64,000 bases of DNA, from positions 565,270 through 629,269 of the forward strand of contig NZ_BMJA01000003.1 in assembly GCF_014642835.1 (NCBI RefSeq), read 5' to 3'. This document shows positions 1 to 9,131 of the stretch, piece by piece. Numbering within the stretch: position 1 is the first letter of the stretch; the number at the start of each line of letters is the position of its first letter. The translations under genes were made by a program, and so were the position numbers. Under the pieces are notes generated by a model that ran no database searches, was not told the origin of the DNA, and saw only the letters and a list, made by a program, of their open reading frames with translations. Source of the stretch: Dyella nitratireducens (GTDB taxonomy: Bacteria; Pseudomonadota; Gammaproteobacteria; Xanthomonadales; Rhodanobacteraceae).

Positions 1-366
1 TTCGAAATAGGTCAAGGTGATGTCGCCACGCGCCAGATCGATGCGCTCGAAACTCTCGATCAGCATCGCATCGTCGGCATCCACGCCGGCCACCCGAATG
101 CGCTCGTTGTAATGAATGAGATGCGGCGAGGTATAGCAGCCCACGCGCTGTCCCGCCGCCGCCAACATGGCTTCCAGAAACGCCACGGTGGAACCCTTGC
201 CGTTGGTACCGCCGACCGTGATCACCTGCCGCGCGATCGCCGGTGCGCCCATGCGTTGCCACACGGCGCGCACCCGATCCAAACCCATATCCACACCCAA
301 TGCATGGACGTGTTGTTGGTAATCCAGCCATTCGGCAAGCGTGGAAGGTTTCGTGGTGGGTTTCAC
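1..366 (-). CDS. folC: Folylpolyglutamate/dihydrofolate synthase, N-terminal part
   Basis: FolC adds glutamate to folates (and makes dihydrofolate from dihydropteroate) in the cytoplasm. Reading leftward, the 122 visible residues carry the Mur-ligase-type P-loop GTNGKGST followed by the SPHL.. NERIR signature typical of FolC. The C-terminal two thirds lie beyond the window edge. The start is taken as GTG at 366-364 because a GGAG sits six bases upstream; an in-frame TTG at 384 is the alternative. There is no accD immediately upstream, where it often lies in gammaproteobacteria; instead a long nested inverted-repeat element precedes the gene. Confidence 0.9.
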   Translation of the reverse strand, partial: MKPTTKPSTLAEWLDYQQHVHALGVDMGLDRVRAVWQRMGAPAIARQVITVGGTNGKGSTVAFLEAMLAAAGQRVGCYTSPHLIHYNERIRVAGVDADDAMLIESFERIDLARGDITLTYFE

Positions 367-428
367 GCGCGGCTCCGGTTTCAAGCTCGCGCAACATAAA
401 GGGAGTGGCGTGGTTGCACAATCCTCCC

Positions 429-721
429 CTAGGGATGCTCTGATCTATTCCACGCACCCGTCACCGCACGGTATGCGCTTCTCACGGCGTTCCGGCGGTG
501 AAGGCAGACTGGCTGTCTGTCGAGACGCCGGAACGCCGTGAGAGGCGCATACCGTGCGGCCCCAATATTTTGAATTTAAATGACGGGGTGACGTCCAGAA
601 GGCCTGCAGGCTGCACCGCGCGGCTTGAACAGACGGCCAGTCTGCCCTGCGCCACGCGGCACACCCTGCAGGCCTTCTGGACGTCATGCCGGGTGCGTGG
701 AATAGATCAGAGCATCCCTAG
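429..721. repeat. Nested inverted-repeat element, about 293 bp
   Basis: A non-coding element is bounded by perfect 32-nt inverted repeats (429-460 and 690-721). Inside lie two further hairpins: 464-497 pairs with 526-559 with one mismatch in 34, and 589-610 pairs perfectly with 665-686. The two hairpin loops are complementary to each other: 503-520 matches the reverse complement of 629-646 with one mismatch in 18. No credible protein is encoded. It lies between a small membrane-protein gene and folC, both read leftward. The shape resembles a MITE or a structured RNA element; no target-site duplication was recognised. Confidence 0.8.
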
Positions 722-732
722 TAAAACCTTCG

Positions 733-894
733 TCAGAAAATACGTATACCGCTTGCATGCAGCATCCAATACATGCCGAACACCGTCCAGAACATGCGCT
801 TGAGCGCCTTGCCGGCCAGGAATGCCGCCAGCAGGGCGAGCAGCCAGGGCATGTATTTGTCGAGCGTGCTGCGCGTGTCGTTGATGGTGTTCAT
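733..894 (-). CDS. Small membrane protein, 53 aa
   Basis: A short gene starting ATG at 894 with a good ribosome-binding site (GGAGGACA, six bases upstream). The product starts MNTINDTRS and has one likely membrane segment (WLLALLAAFLAG, about residues 18-29), a basic stretch (KALKR) and a second hydrophobic segment (FWTVFGMYWML). It lies downstream of the nfeD and slipin genes on the same strand and may be the last gene of that operon. I do not recognise a named family. The RBS, the membrane topology and the context support a real gene. Confidence 0.6.
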   Translation of the reverse strand: MNTINDTRSTLDKYMPWLLALLAAFLAGKALKRMFWTVFGMYWMLHASGIRIF

Positions 895-992
895 GGCTTG
901 TCCTCCCCGCACCCCGTTGGTGCGTGAGGAATCATCTGCTTCGAGGCCGAACGGTGGCAGGTGCGCGAGTCATCAGTCGAATCTGACAGACG

Positions 993-1742
993 TCATGTTC
1001 CCTTATCCAGCAACGGCTTCAACAAATCCAGCGGCAACGGAAACACGATGGTGCTGGACTGCCCGCTGCTCGACATACTCGCCAGAGTCTGCAAATAGCG
1101 CAGCTGCAAGGCCTGCGGCTGCTGCGCCAGCATGGTTGCCGCATCGCGCAGTTTTTCGGCGGCCTGCAGTTCGCCATCGGCATGAATCACTTTGGCACGG
1201 CGTTCGCGCTCGGCCTCGGCCTGGCGGGCGATCGCGCGCACCATGGTGTCGTTGATGTCCACGTCCTTGATCTCGACGTTGGTGATCTTGATGCCCCACG
1301 GATCGGTCGCCTCGTCGAGTATCTGCTGCAAGCTGTGGTTGATCGAATCGCGCTGCGAAAGGATGTCATCCAGATCGTGCTGGCCCAGCACCGAGCGCAG
1401 ACGCGTTTGCGACAGCTGGCTGGTGGCCTGGTAGAAGCTCTCCACTTTCAGCACCGACTTGTCCGGCTCCACCACGCGGAAGTACACCACCGCGTTCACG
1501 CGTACGGAAACGTTGTCGCGGGAAATCACATCCTGCGGCGGCACGTCCATCACCGTCACGCGCAAGTCCACGCGGATCATCCGCTGCACAAGCGGCACCA
1601 GGATCACCAGGCCCGGCCCCTTGGTACCGGTATAACGGCCCAGCGTCAGCACCACGCCACGCTGGTATTCCGGCAATACCTTGATCGACGACGACAGCAG
1701 CGCAATCACGAAAATCACGATGACGCCAACAAAACCGATCAT
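993..1742 (-). CDS. Slipin, SPFH/Band 7 (stomatin-like) membrane protein
   Basis: The 249-aa protein has an N-terminal membrane segment (residues 1-18), then the stomatin-type SPFH domain (motifs [31 protein letters not shown]) and a charged helix rich in Glu, Arg and Ala ([19 protein letters not shown]), ending near residue 249 as prokaryotic slipins do. Slipins form oligomers at the inner membrane and partner with NfeD proteases in membrane quality control. The ATG overlaps the nfeD stop codon (ATGA), and a strong AAAGGAGAA lies within the nfeD 3' end, so the two are translationally coupled. Confidence 0.92.
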   Translation of the reverse strand: MIGFVGVIVIFVIALLSSSIKVLPEYQRGVVLTLGRYTGTKGPGLVILVPLVQRMIRVDLRVTVMDVPPQDVISRDNVSVRVNAVVYFRVVEPDKSVLKVESFYQATSQLSQTRLRSVLGQHDLDDILSQRDSINHSLQQILDEATDPWGIKITNVEIKDVDINDTMVRAIARQAEAERERRAKVIHADGELQAAEKLRDAATMLAQQPQALQLRYLQTLASMSSSGQSSTIVFPLPLDLLKPLLDKGT

Positions 1743-3145
1743 GAAGATTCTCCTTTGCCCGTACCCAATGCCGCCACCTGCAATAGCAAGCCTTGGCGGC
1801 CGATCACCCGCACTCGTGCGCCGGCTGGAAGCGGCACATCGCTATGCACACGCCAGCGTTCACCGTCGATGCGCGCCCAGCCTTCACCGTCAGCCGCAAC
1901 GGGCTGCAACAATTCGCCCGTGTTCTGCAGCATCTTCTCCTCGCTGTTGAAGGCGCGTGCGCGGCGTGCGCGCATGACCAGGCGCAACAACATCGCAAGT
2001 ATCGCCATGGCGCAGAACGCAATGCCGGCGATCACGCCCAGGTTCACCGCGTAACCCGGCACACCGGCATGAAACAACATGATCGAACCGAGCACGAAGG
2101 CGATCACGCCACCTACGCCCAACACGCCTGCGGTAGGTATGAATACTTCCGCCAGCAACAGCGCAACGCCCAGCGCCATCAACGCGAGTCCCGCATAGTT
2201 CACCGGCAACAGCTGCAAGGCATACAGGCCGATCAGCAGACAGATACCGCCGGTAACGCCCGGGTAGAACGAACCCGGGTGAAAGGCTTCCAGAATCAAG
2301 CCATAAATGCCGGCCAGCAGCAAAATGTACGCAATCGTGGGATTGGTGATGATGCCTAGGAAGTGCGCGCGCCAATCCGGCGGATAATCGCGGACCGGCA
2401 AGCCGCGCAGGCTGAGCGTCATCGCGCCGCCATTCACATGCACCGTGCGGCCATCCGCCTGTGCGAGCAACGCCTCGCTATCCAATGCGATGAAATCGAC
2501 CACGTGCTGCGACACCGCTTCGGTTGCGGTGAGCGTAGCCGCGCCGCGCACGGCCTGTTCCGCCCATGCGGCGTTGCGTCCGTGCATTTGCGCCAGCGAA
2601 CGGATAGTGGCGATCGCGTCATTGAGAATCTTGTGGCTTTCGGCGTCGTCCTCACTGTTGCTGCCGGCCTTATCGCTCGATTTGCCCGATGACGGTGCAC
2701 TGTCGTTCAACGGCGACGGCATCGGCGAGCGACCGCCCAATTCCACCGGTGTGGCCGCGCCCAAATGTGTCGCAGGCGCCATGGCTGCGATCGGGCACGC
2801 ATAAAGAATGTATGTGCCGGCTGACGCAGCACGCGCACCGCTTGGCGCCACATAGCCAAGCACGGGAATCTTTGCCGCAAGAATGTCCGCGATGATGCCG
2901 CGCATGGATTCCAGCAAACCACCCGGCGTATCCATTTGCAGCACGATGGCTTTCGCGCCGTCGTTCGTGGCGCGCTGGATGGCGTTGTCGACGTATTCGG
3001 CAGCAGCCGGGCCGATCGGGCCGTTCAATTCGATGCGTGCAACGAAGCTTTCATCAGCCGGCGCTTCTGTGGCCGGGCGCGTCCATGCCAGCGCCAATGC
3101 AGCGCCGAGAATGGCTCCCCACACGATCCAGCCTTTCCGTGACAT
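1739..3145 (-). CDS. NfeD family membrane serine protease, long form
   Basis: The 468-aa protein is the long NfeD form. It has an N-terminal signal or anchor helix (residues 5-21), then a ClpP-fold protease domain with the conserved [11 protein letters not shown] segment (about 71-81) and a candidate catalytic Ser108 in RAASAGTYI. Several membrane helices follow (about 280-390), then a C-terminal OB-fold domain ([15 protein letters not shown]). Long NfeD proteins cleave hydrophobic stretches of slipins in studied systems. The slipin gene follows with a four-base overlap, which matches that partnership. The start at 3145 has a purine-rich site (CGAGGG) upstream. Confidence 0.92.
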   Translation of the reverse strand: MSRKGWIVWGAILGAALALAWTRPATEAPADESFVARIELNGPIGPAAAEYVDNAIQRATNDGAKAIVLQMDTPGGLLESMRGIIADILAAKIPVLGYVAPSGARAASAGTYILYACPIAAMAPATHLGAATPVELGGRSPMPSPLNDSAPSSGKSSDKAGSNSEDDAESHKILNDAIATIRSLAQMHGRNAAWAEQAVRGAATLTATEAVSQHVVDFIALDSEALLAQADGRTVHVNGGAMTLSLRGLPVRDYPPDWRAHFLGIITNPTIAYILLLAGIYGLILEAFHPGSFYPGVTGGICLLIGLYALQLLPVNYAGLALMALGVALLLAEVFIPTAGVLGVGGVIAFVLGSIMLFHAGVPGYAVNLGVIAGIAFCAMAILAMLLRLVMRARRARAFNSEEKMLQNTGELLQPVAADGEGWARIDGERWRVHSDVPLPAGARVRVIGRQGLLLQVAALGTGKGESS

Positions 3146-3267
3146 GGCTTTGGCCCTCGGCCGGCATGTTCAACGCGCAGCCGTCGTGCGTGGCGGCTGT
3201 GGGTGGGATATTACGCCGATCGATGCAAGCGCGTAGGTTAGCGTCTCAAGCCATGCGCTTGCGGGTT

Positions 3268-3384
3268 GTCATTCCGGCGAAAGCCGGAATCCAGTGTAAA
3301 TACGCGTCCGAAGGACACAACACCTTTTATGCTGAGTGCTGCGCACGACGTATTGAACTGGATTCCGGCTTTCGCCGGAATGAC
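3268..3384. repeat. Family A palindromic repeat pair
   Basis: The palindrome ATTCCGGCGAAAGCCGGAAT (3271-3290) is followed by its inverse at 3361-3382, separated by about 70 nt, so the pair can form a large hairpin with hairpin arms. It lies between the nfeD start and the 3' end of the dehydrogenase gene. Other family A copies are near 18911, 23472, 25070, 29658, 48898 (diverged) and 61679. Confidence 0.9.
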
Positions 3385-3453
3385 GGTGAGGCACGTGGGA
3401 AGCGTGTCGAAAGTTATGCAGATGCTCGCCCTGATAAGGGAGGAGTAAAAGCT

Positions 3454-5112
3454 TTACTTCCCGACGCAATCCACCCGCCAGATCGAATCCGACCCATCAT
3501 CCGTCACCAGCAACGAACCATCCGGTGCGGTAGTCAGACTCACCGGCCGCCCCCATACGCGTCCATCCGGCAACACGAAACCGGTGAGGAAATCCTCATA
3601 CTCGCCACTCGCCTTGCCAGTGTGATGACGCGGAATGCGGATCACCTCATAACCCACGCGCGTCGCCTTGTTCCAGGAACCGTGTTCGGCAGCGAACACA
3701 TCGCCATGGTACTCGGCAGGGAAATGATTGGCCTCATAGAAGGTAATTTGCAGCGATGCGTTATGCGGCTGCAGGATCACATCCGGCGTGATCACTTTGT
3801 CTTTCAACTCAGGATGCTTGCCTTCGTGGCGCGGATCCTGATGGCCGCCCATGTACCACCACGGCCATCCATAGAAGCCGCCTTCGCGCACGGACGTGAT
3901 GTAGTCCGGCACAAGATTGTCGCCCAGGCCATCACGCTCGTTGACGGTGGTCCAAAGTTGCCCGTTGTTCGGATCGATCGCGATGCCGGAAGGATTGCGG
4001 ATGCCCCAGGCATACACGCGCTGATTGGAGCCATCAGGATTGAACGCAAGAATATCCGCGCGGTTTTTCTCTGCGGGCGACGTGTCCGGATCATTGACGT
4101 TGGAGGCCGAGCCAACCGCGACGAACATCGTCTTGTTGTCGAGCGAAAAAGCGACGTCGCGCGTCCAATGTCCTTCGCCGGCCGGCAGGTCGGCGATGTG
4201 TTCCGATGCACCGCGCGCCTTGAGGTCACCGTTGCGATAGGGGAAGCGCACTACGGCATCCGTGTCACCCACGTATACCCACTGCGGATTCGGTCCCACC
4301 GGATAGAACGCGATGCCGTACGGACGATTGAGACCCGTTGCGAACACGGCCGTTTGCGCAGGCTTGCCATCCGCCGTCATGCCGCGATAGATGCGGACCT
4401 GGCCGCTGCCGCTTTCGGCGACGAAGATGTCGCCATTGGGCGCCGTGCGAATAACGCGCGGCGTATGCAGGCCCTCGGCAAACAGATTGACCTTGAAGCC
4501 CGCCGGCGCCTTGGGCAAAGCACCGTCGGGACGCGGTGCCATTTGCGGCGCGTTGCCGGCGGAGCGGGTGGCGTAAGGCGGCGGCAGATCATTCAGCGTG
4601 ATCTTGCGCGACCGGCCGGGTTCTTCGTAGCGAAAATCCGTGAACGGCGGTGTCGGCGGCGGCGTGTTGATGGGTGAGTTGACGGCAGCTGTTTCCGCTG
4701 CCGCAGCCTTCACCGTCGGCAGCGTTTTCAGATACGTCACGATCTGCCAGCGCTGCTGCTCCGGCAAGCTGGCCCAGGAAGGCATGCCGTTGGCCACCGA
4801 GCCCTGGGTGATGAACCAGAACAACGCGCCCTCCGTTGCCTGCTGCGTAGCCCCTTGGCGCAACGCGGGAATATTGCCGCTGCCCTGCCCCGTGGCGCCG
4901 TGGCAGCTGGCGCAATACATGCCATAAGCCTGGCCACCTGCACGCGCGGCATCCGCCTGACCGTGATAGGGATTGCGTACGGATGACGCAGCAGCCGGTG
5001 CATCATGGAAACTGTCGGCGGCATACGCCATGGCCGCGAAAGCAAGGCCACTTGCGAGAACCAGGGGTACTGCGCGAGATGCTGCCGACCACACGAAAGA
5101 ATGCTTCGTCAT
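3454..5112 (-). CDS. Cytochrome c / PQQ-dependent sugar (sorbosone-type) dehydrogenase fusion
   Basis: The 552-aa protein is secreted (signal peptide to about residue 31). It begins with a c-type cytochrome domain with haem motif CASCH (Cys67, Cys70, His71) and a likely Met ligand in the later GMPSW segment. A GSDH-type beta-propeller follows (GFKVNLFAEGL, TAPNGDIFVAESGSG, RPYGIAFYP, WGIRNPSGIAID), typical of L-sorbosone and soluble glucose dehydrogenases that use PQQ. It would oxidise an aldose or similar substrate in the periplasm and pass electrons through its own haem. The substrate cannot be read from sequence. The ATG at 5112 has GAGG nine bases upstream. It appears monocistronic. Confidence 0.85.
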   Translation of the reverse strand: MTKHSFVWSAASRAVPLVLASGLAFAAMAYAADSFHDAPAAASSVRNPYHGQADAARAGGQAYGMYCASCHGATGQGSGNIPALRQGATQQATEGALFWFITQGSVANGMPSWASLPEQQRWQIVTYLKTLPTVKAAAAETAAVNSPINTPPPTPPFTDFRYEEPGRSRKITLNDLPPPYATRSAGNAPQMAPRPDGALPKAPAGFKVNLFAEGLHTPRVIRTAPNGDIFVAESGSGQVRIYRGMTADGKPAQTAVFATGLNRPYGIAFYPVGPNPQWVYVGDTDAVVRFPYRNGDLKARGASEHIADLPAGEGHWTRDVAFSLDNKTMFVAVGSASNVNDPDTSPAEKNRADILAFNPDGSNQRVYAWGIRNPSGIAIDPNNGQLWTTVNERDGLGDNLVPDYITSVREGGFYGWPWWYMGGHQDPRHEGKHPELKDKVITPDVILQPHNASLQITFYEANHFPAEYHGDVFAAEHGSWNKATRVGYEVIRIPRHHTGKASGEYEDFLTGFVLPDGRVWGRPVSLTTAPDGSLLVTDDGSDSIWRVDCVGK

Positions 5113-5282
5113 GAGCTGCCTCGGATCGCGGTAAACGGAAGGAGCTGCGCCATGCGTGTCGCGAACTGGCGCAAGCCATGGGAATTGTCAGACCATTACC
5201 GTTGCAGGTGGGTGCACGATGCTACGTGAAAATTGCCGATTCCAGTGACCCCTGCCATGAGTCATGCCTGATGCGCGGCGCG

Positions 5283-5507
5283 TCAGGCTTCTGAATCGTC
5301 ATCGGGCTCCACGTCAATTTCACGGAAGTAGTGATCGATCAGGCTGCGCGCTTCCGCTTCCCATTGCGCGCCGCCGCCACTCGCCACGCCGTGGTGCTGG
5401 GGCTCTTCCGGAAAATAGATGACGCCGCTGCGCGAACCGGCGCCGCCATCGTCTTCGTGCGTGAACTTGATACCGCGGTACTCGCCGGACTGCTGATCGG
5501 AACTCAT
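5283..5507 (-). CDS. Hypothetical acidic protein, 74 aa
   Basis: The start is taken at ATG 5507 (MSSDQQSGEYRG), because the upstream extension is Arg/Pro-rich and looks non-coding. The product is acidic and has no signal peptide or membrane segment. It contains GVIYFPEEPQHHGV and ends in an acidic tail (DVEPDDDSEA). I recognise no domain. It lies upstream of the dehydrogenase gene on the same strand, but the gap of about 170 nt argues against tight coupling. Confidence 0.55.
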   Translation of the reverse strand: MSSDQQSGEYRGIKFTHEDDGGAGSRSGVIYFPEEPQHHGVASGGGAQWEAEARSLIDHYFREIDVEPDDDSEA

Positions 5508-5583
5508 GCGTTGCGTGCCTGCCGGTGGTTCGTGAGGCCGCAAGTGTAAGTGAAGCAGGCTTCCTGGCAGAACAAGTCGACGA

Positions 5584-5958
5584 TCAAAACGCCCCGATGC
5601 GTACCTTCGTGACGCTGGGCGCCAGGGGCCGGCGGTCAGAAACTGACACGCTGAGTACACCGAGGGCGATCCCGATCAGCGCCAGCGCAAGACCGGACGG
5701 CACGTCGTACAGGAACCGGACCAGCTTGGCGACGCCGTACCAGGAATGGGGATTGGTCACGAAATCGCAGGCCCCCGGGCAAACCCCATGAACCCATGCC
5801 ATCACCGGCGGCTGCTTGGTCCAATGCCCGTCATGCAGCCACTGCAAACCCTGAAAACCCAACCACAACACCGATGCCATGTTCAGCATCACCGCGGCCA
5901 GCCATAGCGCAAAGGAAAAGCCTTCGCGAGCCAGTTCTTCCAAGCGCTTGGTTGTCAT
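5584..5958 (-). CDS. Hypothetical membrane protein, 124 aa
   Basis: The product has a hydrophobic N-terminal helix (FALWLAAVMLNMASVLWLGF) and a second one near the C-terminus (GLALALIGIALGVLSV), with a loop between them that has two cysteines (VCPGACDF). The ATG at 5958 has CGGGG seven bases upstream; in-frame ATGs at 5964 and 5985 are alternatives with poorer sites. No family is recognised. The topology suggests a two-helix inner-membrane protein with the Cys-containing loop on one side. Confidence 0.6.
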   Translation of the reverse strand: MTTKRLEELAREGFSFALWLAAVMLNMASVLWLGFQGLQWLHDGHWTKQPPVMAWVHGVCPGACDFVTNPHSWYGVAKLVRFLYDVPSGLALALIGIALGVLSVSVSDRRPLAPSVTKVRIGAF

Positions 5959-6137
5959 GGGCATGCCCCGGCGAATCGACGTCATGAATGCAAGGATTCA
6001 TGCATAGGTCGTGCCTGTTCGGGGTTCGCCAGGGCAACGGGAAACGACTGCTCAAGTTGCTCATCACATCAGCCGATAGCACTCACAGCCCTCGCCCTTC
6101 GGCGAGGCTTCGCACACCACACCAAGGGGAATCCGCC

Positions 6138-6323
6138 ATGACCCTATCGGTAGTCGAAGATCTGATGCTGCACAACCTCTCCTGCCCCCAATGCCGGGCG
6201 GCCGAGCCATGTCTGGTTGCCGAACACATCGAGGACAGTTGGCCGCGCCGCGTAGCGCTGGAAGCCGCCTCAAGTCTGCGCAAGATCAGCACGCTGGAAG
6301 AGCAGCACGCCGTCCTGCCCTAG
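6138..6323 (+). CDS. Possible small protein with a Cys-X2-Cys motif, 61 aa
   Basis: An ORF starting ATG at 6138 with AAGGGGA seven bases upstream encodes MTLSVVEDLML... with CPQCRAAEPC near the N-terminus, which could bind a metal, and a charged helical second half. It is isolated on the plus strand between minus-strand genes. The good ribosome-binding site and Cys motif support it. Its short length and lack of a recognised family keep confidence low. Confidence 0.4.
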   Translation: MTLSVVEDLMLHNLSCPQCRAAEPCLVAEHIEDSWPRRVALEAASSLRKISTLEEQHAVLP

Positions 6324-6522
6324 CGAACAAACCCTAGCGAACAAAATATCGGCCCAATTTGACAGCCAGGTGGCACCCTCCGGAATGCCATATGGATGAC
6401 CCCCGGCTCTATAGTCAACGGACATCCACCCTTAACAGTCTTCCAGACTGATGGCGTTGGCAGCGATTCTCCGCTTCTCGCTGCCGCGCCTCTTTTTTTG
6501 CCAGACGCCCAGTCCGCGCAGC

Positions 6523-8910
6523 TCAGAATTCAAATGCCGTGGAAGCCGCCGGCACGGGCCGATCACCGGCCAGCTGCCGTGCCATATCGTGCGACTTCTC
6601 CCAGGAATCGTTTTGCCCCAGCGCCTGGTACACGCGCGCTTCCACCCACGCTGCGCGCCAATCGGCCTGGCGCCACGAGGAAAGCTGGCCGCTGATCGCG
6701 ACGGCCTGATCCACGTGCCCTGCCGCCAATAACGCCAGCGCATAGGATTTGCCGACGCTCACGATCGCTTCCGGCACACCCAGCCGATCCGCCAGCGCCA
6801 TCGCCTGCTTGAGTTGGTCGAGCGCCTTGTCGTGTTCGCCATCGATCCAGGCTTGCGCAGCTTGCGCGCGCAGCACATAGATATGGGTCCAGTCGTTTTT
6901 GACCGGCAAGTGCGCGTCCCAATCCAGCATCGCGGCAATCTCGTGCTTGGCCTGGTCGCTCTTGCCGGCACGCTGCAGCGCTGAAATGCGGATCAGCCAT
7001 GCTTCGGCGTAATCGCGCTGGTCGTCGTCCTGCAAGGCAGGAGTAAGTGCGTCGGTCGCGTACGCGGCGGCGTGCTCATTGTCGCCACGATCCAGGGCCA
7101 AACGCGCCAGGCATTTGTTGACTTCGCCACGCAGGCCCGCCTCTTTGGCAGCATCGGTTTCATCCAGCACTTGCTGGAACAATGCGATGGCTTCGGCGGT
7201 ACGCCCGTTATCGGCCAATGCAGCGCCACGCACCATCGTCAGCTCGTGGCGCATGTCATCGCCGATAAAGCCGAAATCCTTGCTTTTTTCCTCCAGCGGC
7301 CAGAAGTGATCCGTGGTGCTCAATTCATCTGGAAATTTCAGCAGCATCTGCTGCGCATAAGCCAGCCCATCCAGCGTGGACGGCAGCATCGAACGCATGC
7401 CCATGCTTACGAACTGATCGTACGCATGCTGCAGCAAGGTCACGGCCGCATCGGGTTGTGAGCGGCGCAAGGCCAAATCGCCCATGGCCTGGTCTGCCTT
7501 GGCAACGCCGACGAGGTCGCCCGCCAGGGTGTAGTTCACTCGTGCGCGACCGATATCCGCCGTTGCTTCTTCCAGCCGCCACAAGTCGGTATGGATGTAG
7601 GAGCGAACCAGATAGGCCGTCGCGAGCGCCTCCATATCTCTTGGCCCGTGCGCAGCGCGGGCCGCTTCCAGTATCCGCACCGCCTGTTCGAGCGCCGCTT
7701 CACTGTCCGCGTTGCGACGCTGGTCGAGATAGATTTGACCAAGCACTGTAAGAATCTGGCCGCGCAGGATGGGATGCTGGTCTTCGGGCAAGCGCTTCAG
7801 CAATGCCTCGAGCCGTTGTTCGCACGAATCGTTACGCGCTTCATCGCAATCAATCGACGCCAAGGCATAGGCCAGTTCGGGCTGCTCGCGCAACGCCGGC
7901 GGCGCTTTCTCAAGCAGCTCTTTTGCCAACTGCGGCTGGCCGGCCAACCGCGTGGCGTCGACGCGCTGCATGAATTCCTCCAGCGCGTCGCCACGCGTGG
8001 ACGACGGCTCGCCAGCGCCATAACCAAGCTGCGCCAATAGCAAGTCGCTGGCCGCACGGGTTGCCGCCAGCACGTCGCCGGCCGTGGATTCGGATGTCCA
8101 ACTGCGGCCGTCCTTGCTTTTCGCATCCAGGTGAATGTGCCAACCATCGCCCGACAACTCCGCGCGCGGACGGATCACCAAAGCGAAGGAAGAAAGCCTG
8201 GTGTCCGACTCGTCACCGTTCTCCTTGAGCAACTCCAGCACCTCCTGGCTACTTTCGGTCGGTACCTTCGCATCGCGCAGGCGATTCGCGATCATGTCCA
8301 TCATGCCCAGGTGCAGCCATTTCCAATCGTCCGGCGCCTGCACGTCGACCGGCAATACGATCGCCGCGCTGCGATTGAATTGAAAGCTGGCCTTGGCCGC
8401 CCGGCTGCTGAGCAGTTGCCAACTGGCGTAGAGCAAGGCAAACAAAAACGTGAAGAGCAGCGCTGCCAGCATGGAACGGCGCAGCGCCGGTGCTGGCGTC
8501 GGCTGGGTGGCATCGAACGTGCCGTCATGCGATGCCTGGTCGGGTACTGCGCCCTCCGTGGACACAGCCTCCAGCCGCACCACTTGCGTCTCCAGCATCC
8601 ACCGATAACCCACGCGTGGCACCGTCTTGATGCAGTGCTGTTCGGTGCCCGCATCACCGAGCGCGCGGCGCAAGCGCACGATGGTTTGTGCAAGCAGGTT
8701 GTCGCTGACATCTGCACGCCCCCAGACGGCGGAGATCAGCTCGTCCCTTCCCACGGGACGCTCGCGGTGCTCGATCAGATAGACCAGGCAGTCGAACGCG
8801 CTCGCCGCCAGTTCGACCGGCTCACCGTTACGGCTCAGCTCGCGCGCCAGCGGATTGAGCTGGAACTCTTCGAAGCAAAAAACAACGGTAGCCGCCCCCT
8901 TGTCCGTCAT
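6523..8910 (-). CDS. CadC/ToxR-like winged-helix regulator with membrane helix and TPR domain (copy 1)
   Basis: The 795-aa product starts at ATG 8910 (AAGGACA upstream; 8925 is the alternative). Residues 10-105 form an OmpR/PhoB-type winged helix (LAASAFDCLVYL, VGRDELISAVWG, TIVRLRRALGD, VPRVGYRW). A single membrane helix lies at about 147-167, and the rest is a periplasmic region of helical TPR-like repeats (for example ALEQAVRILEAARAAHG). Such one-component regulators sense outside the inner membrane and bind DNA inside, without a kinase. The gene sits just downstream of a paralog with an almost identical DNA-binding domain; both are read leftward. Target genes are unknown. Confidence 0.85.
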   Translation of the reverse strand: MTDKGAATVVFCFEEFQLNPLARELSRNGEPVELAASAFDCLVYLIEHRERPVGRDELISAVWGRADVSDNLLAQTIVRLRRALGDAGTEQHCIKTVPRVGYRWMLETQVVRLEAVSTEGAVPDQASHDGTFDATQPTPAPALRRSMLAALLFTFLFALLYASWQLLSSRAAKASFQFNRSAAIVLPVDVQAPDDWKWLHLGMMDMIANRLRDAKVPTESSQEVLELLKENGDESDTRLSSFALVIRPRAELSGDGWHIHLDAKSKDGRSWTSESTAGDVLAATRAASDLLLAQLGYGAGEPSSTRGDALEEFMQRVDATRLAGQPQLAKELLEKAPPALREQPELAYALASIDCDEARNDSCEQRLEALLKRLPEDQHPILRGQILTVLGQIYLDQRRNADSEAALEQAVRILEAARAAHGPRDMEALATAYLVRSYIHTDLWRLEEATADIGRARVNYTLAGDLVGVAKADQAMGDLALRRSQPDAAVTLLQHAYDQFVSMGMRSMLPSTLDGLAYAQQMLLKFPDELSTTDHFWPLEEKSKDFGFIGDDMRHELTMVRGAALADNGRTAEAIALFQQVLDETDAAKEAGLRGEVNKCLARLALDRGDNEHAAAYATDALTPALQDDDQRDYAEAWLIRISALQRAGKSDQAKHEIAAMLDWDAHLPVKNDWTHIYVLRAQAAQAWIDGEHDKALDQLKQAMALADRLGVPEAIVSVGKSYALALLAAGHVDQAVAISGQLSSWRQADWRAAWVEARVYQALGQNDSWEKSHDMARQLAGDRPVPAASTAFEF

Positions 8911-9042
8911 TGTCCTTGTCTGCATCGACCCATTTTTGGGGATGATACATGCCTCATGACAAGCCGGTGATGACGGTGTGCATGCTGCCGTGGCTATTGA
9001 TATGACGTTGGCATGGGTGCCTTGCTACGCCGCGATGGTTGC

Positions 9043-9116
9043 GTAGGTTGGGGTGCAAACCCCAACGTTGTCATGTATGCGGATATAGCGATGTTGGGGT
9101 TTTCACCCCAACCTAC
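9043..9116. repeat. Family B palindromic repeat pair
   Basis: GTAGGTTGGGGTGCAAACCC at the left is matched by its inverse ending ACCCCAACCTAC at the right, with about 30 nt between, so the whole can fold into one long GC-rich stem with an internal palindrome. It lies just beyond the 3' end of the second TPR regulator gene (which ends at 9132). Confidence 0.9.
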
Positions 9117-9131
9117 AAATGCCTCATCCAT

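Noticed and set aside
3037..4677. A rightward frame of 546 codons opposite nfeD and the dehydrogenase
   Set aside because: It spans two genes and a palindromic repeat on the other strand and has no features of its own.
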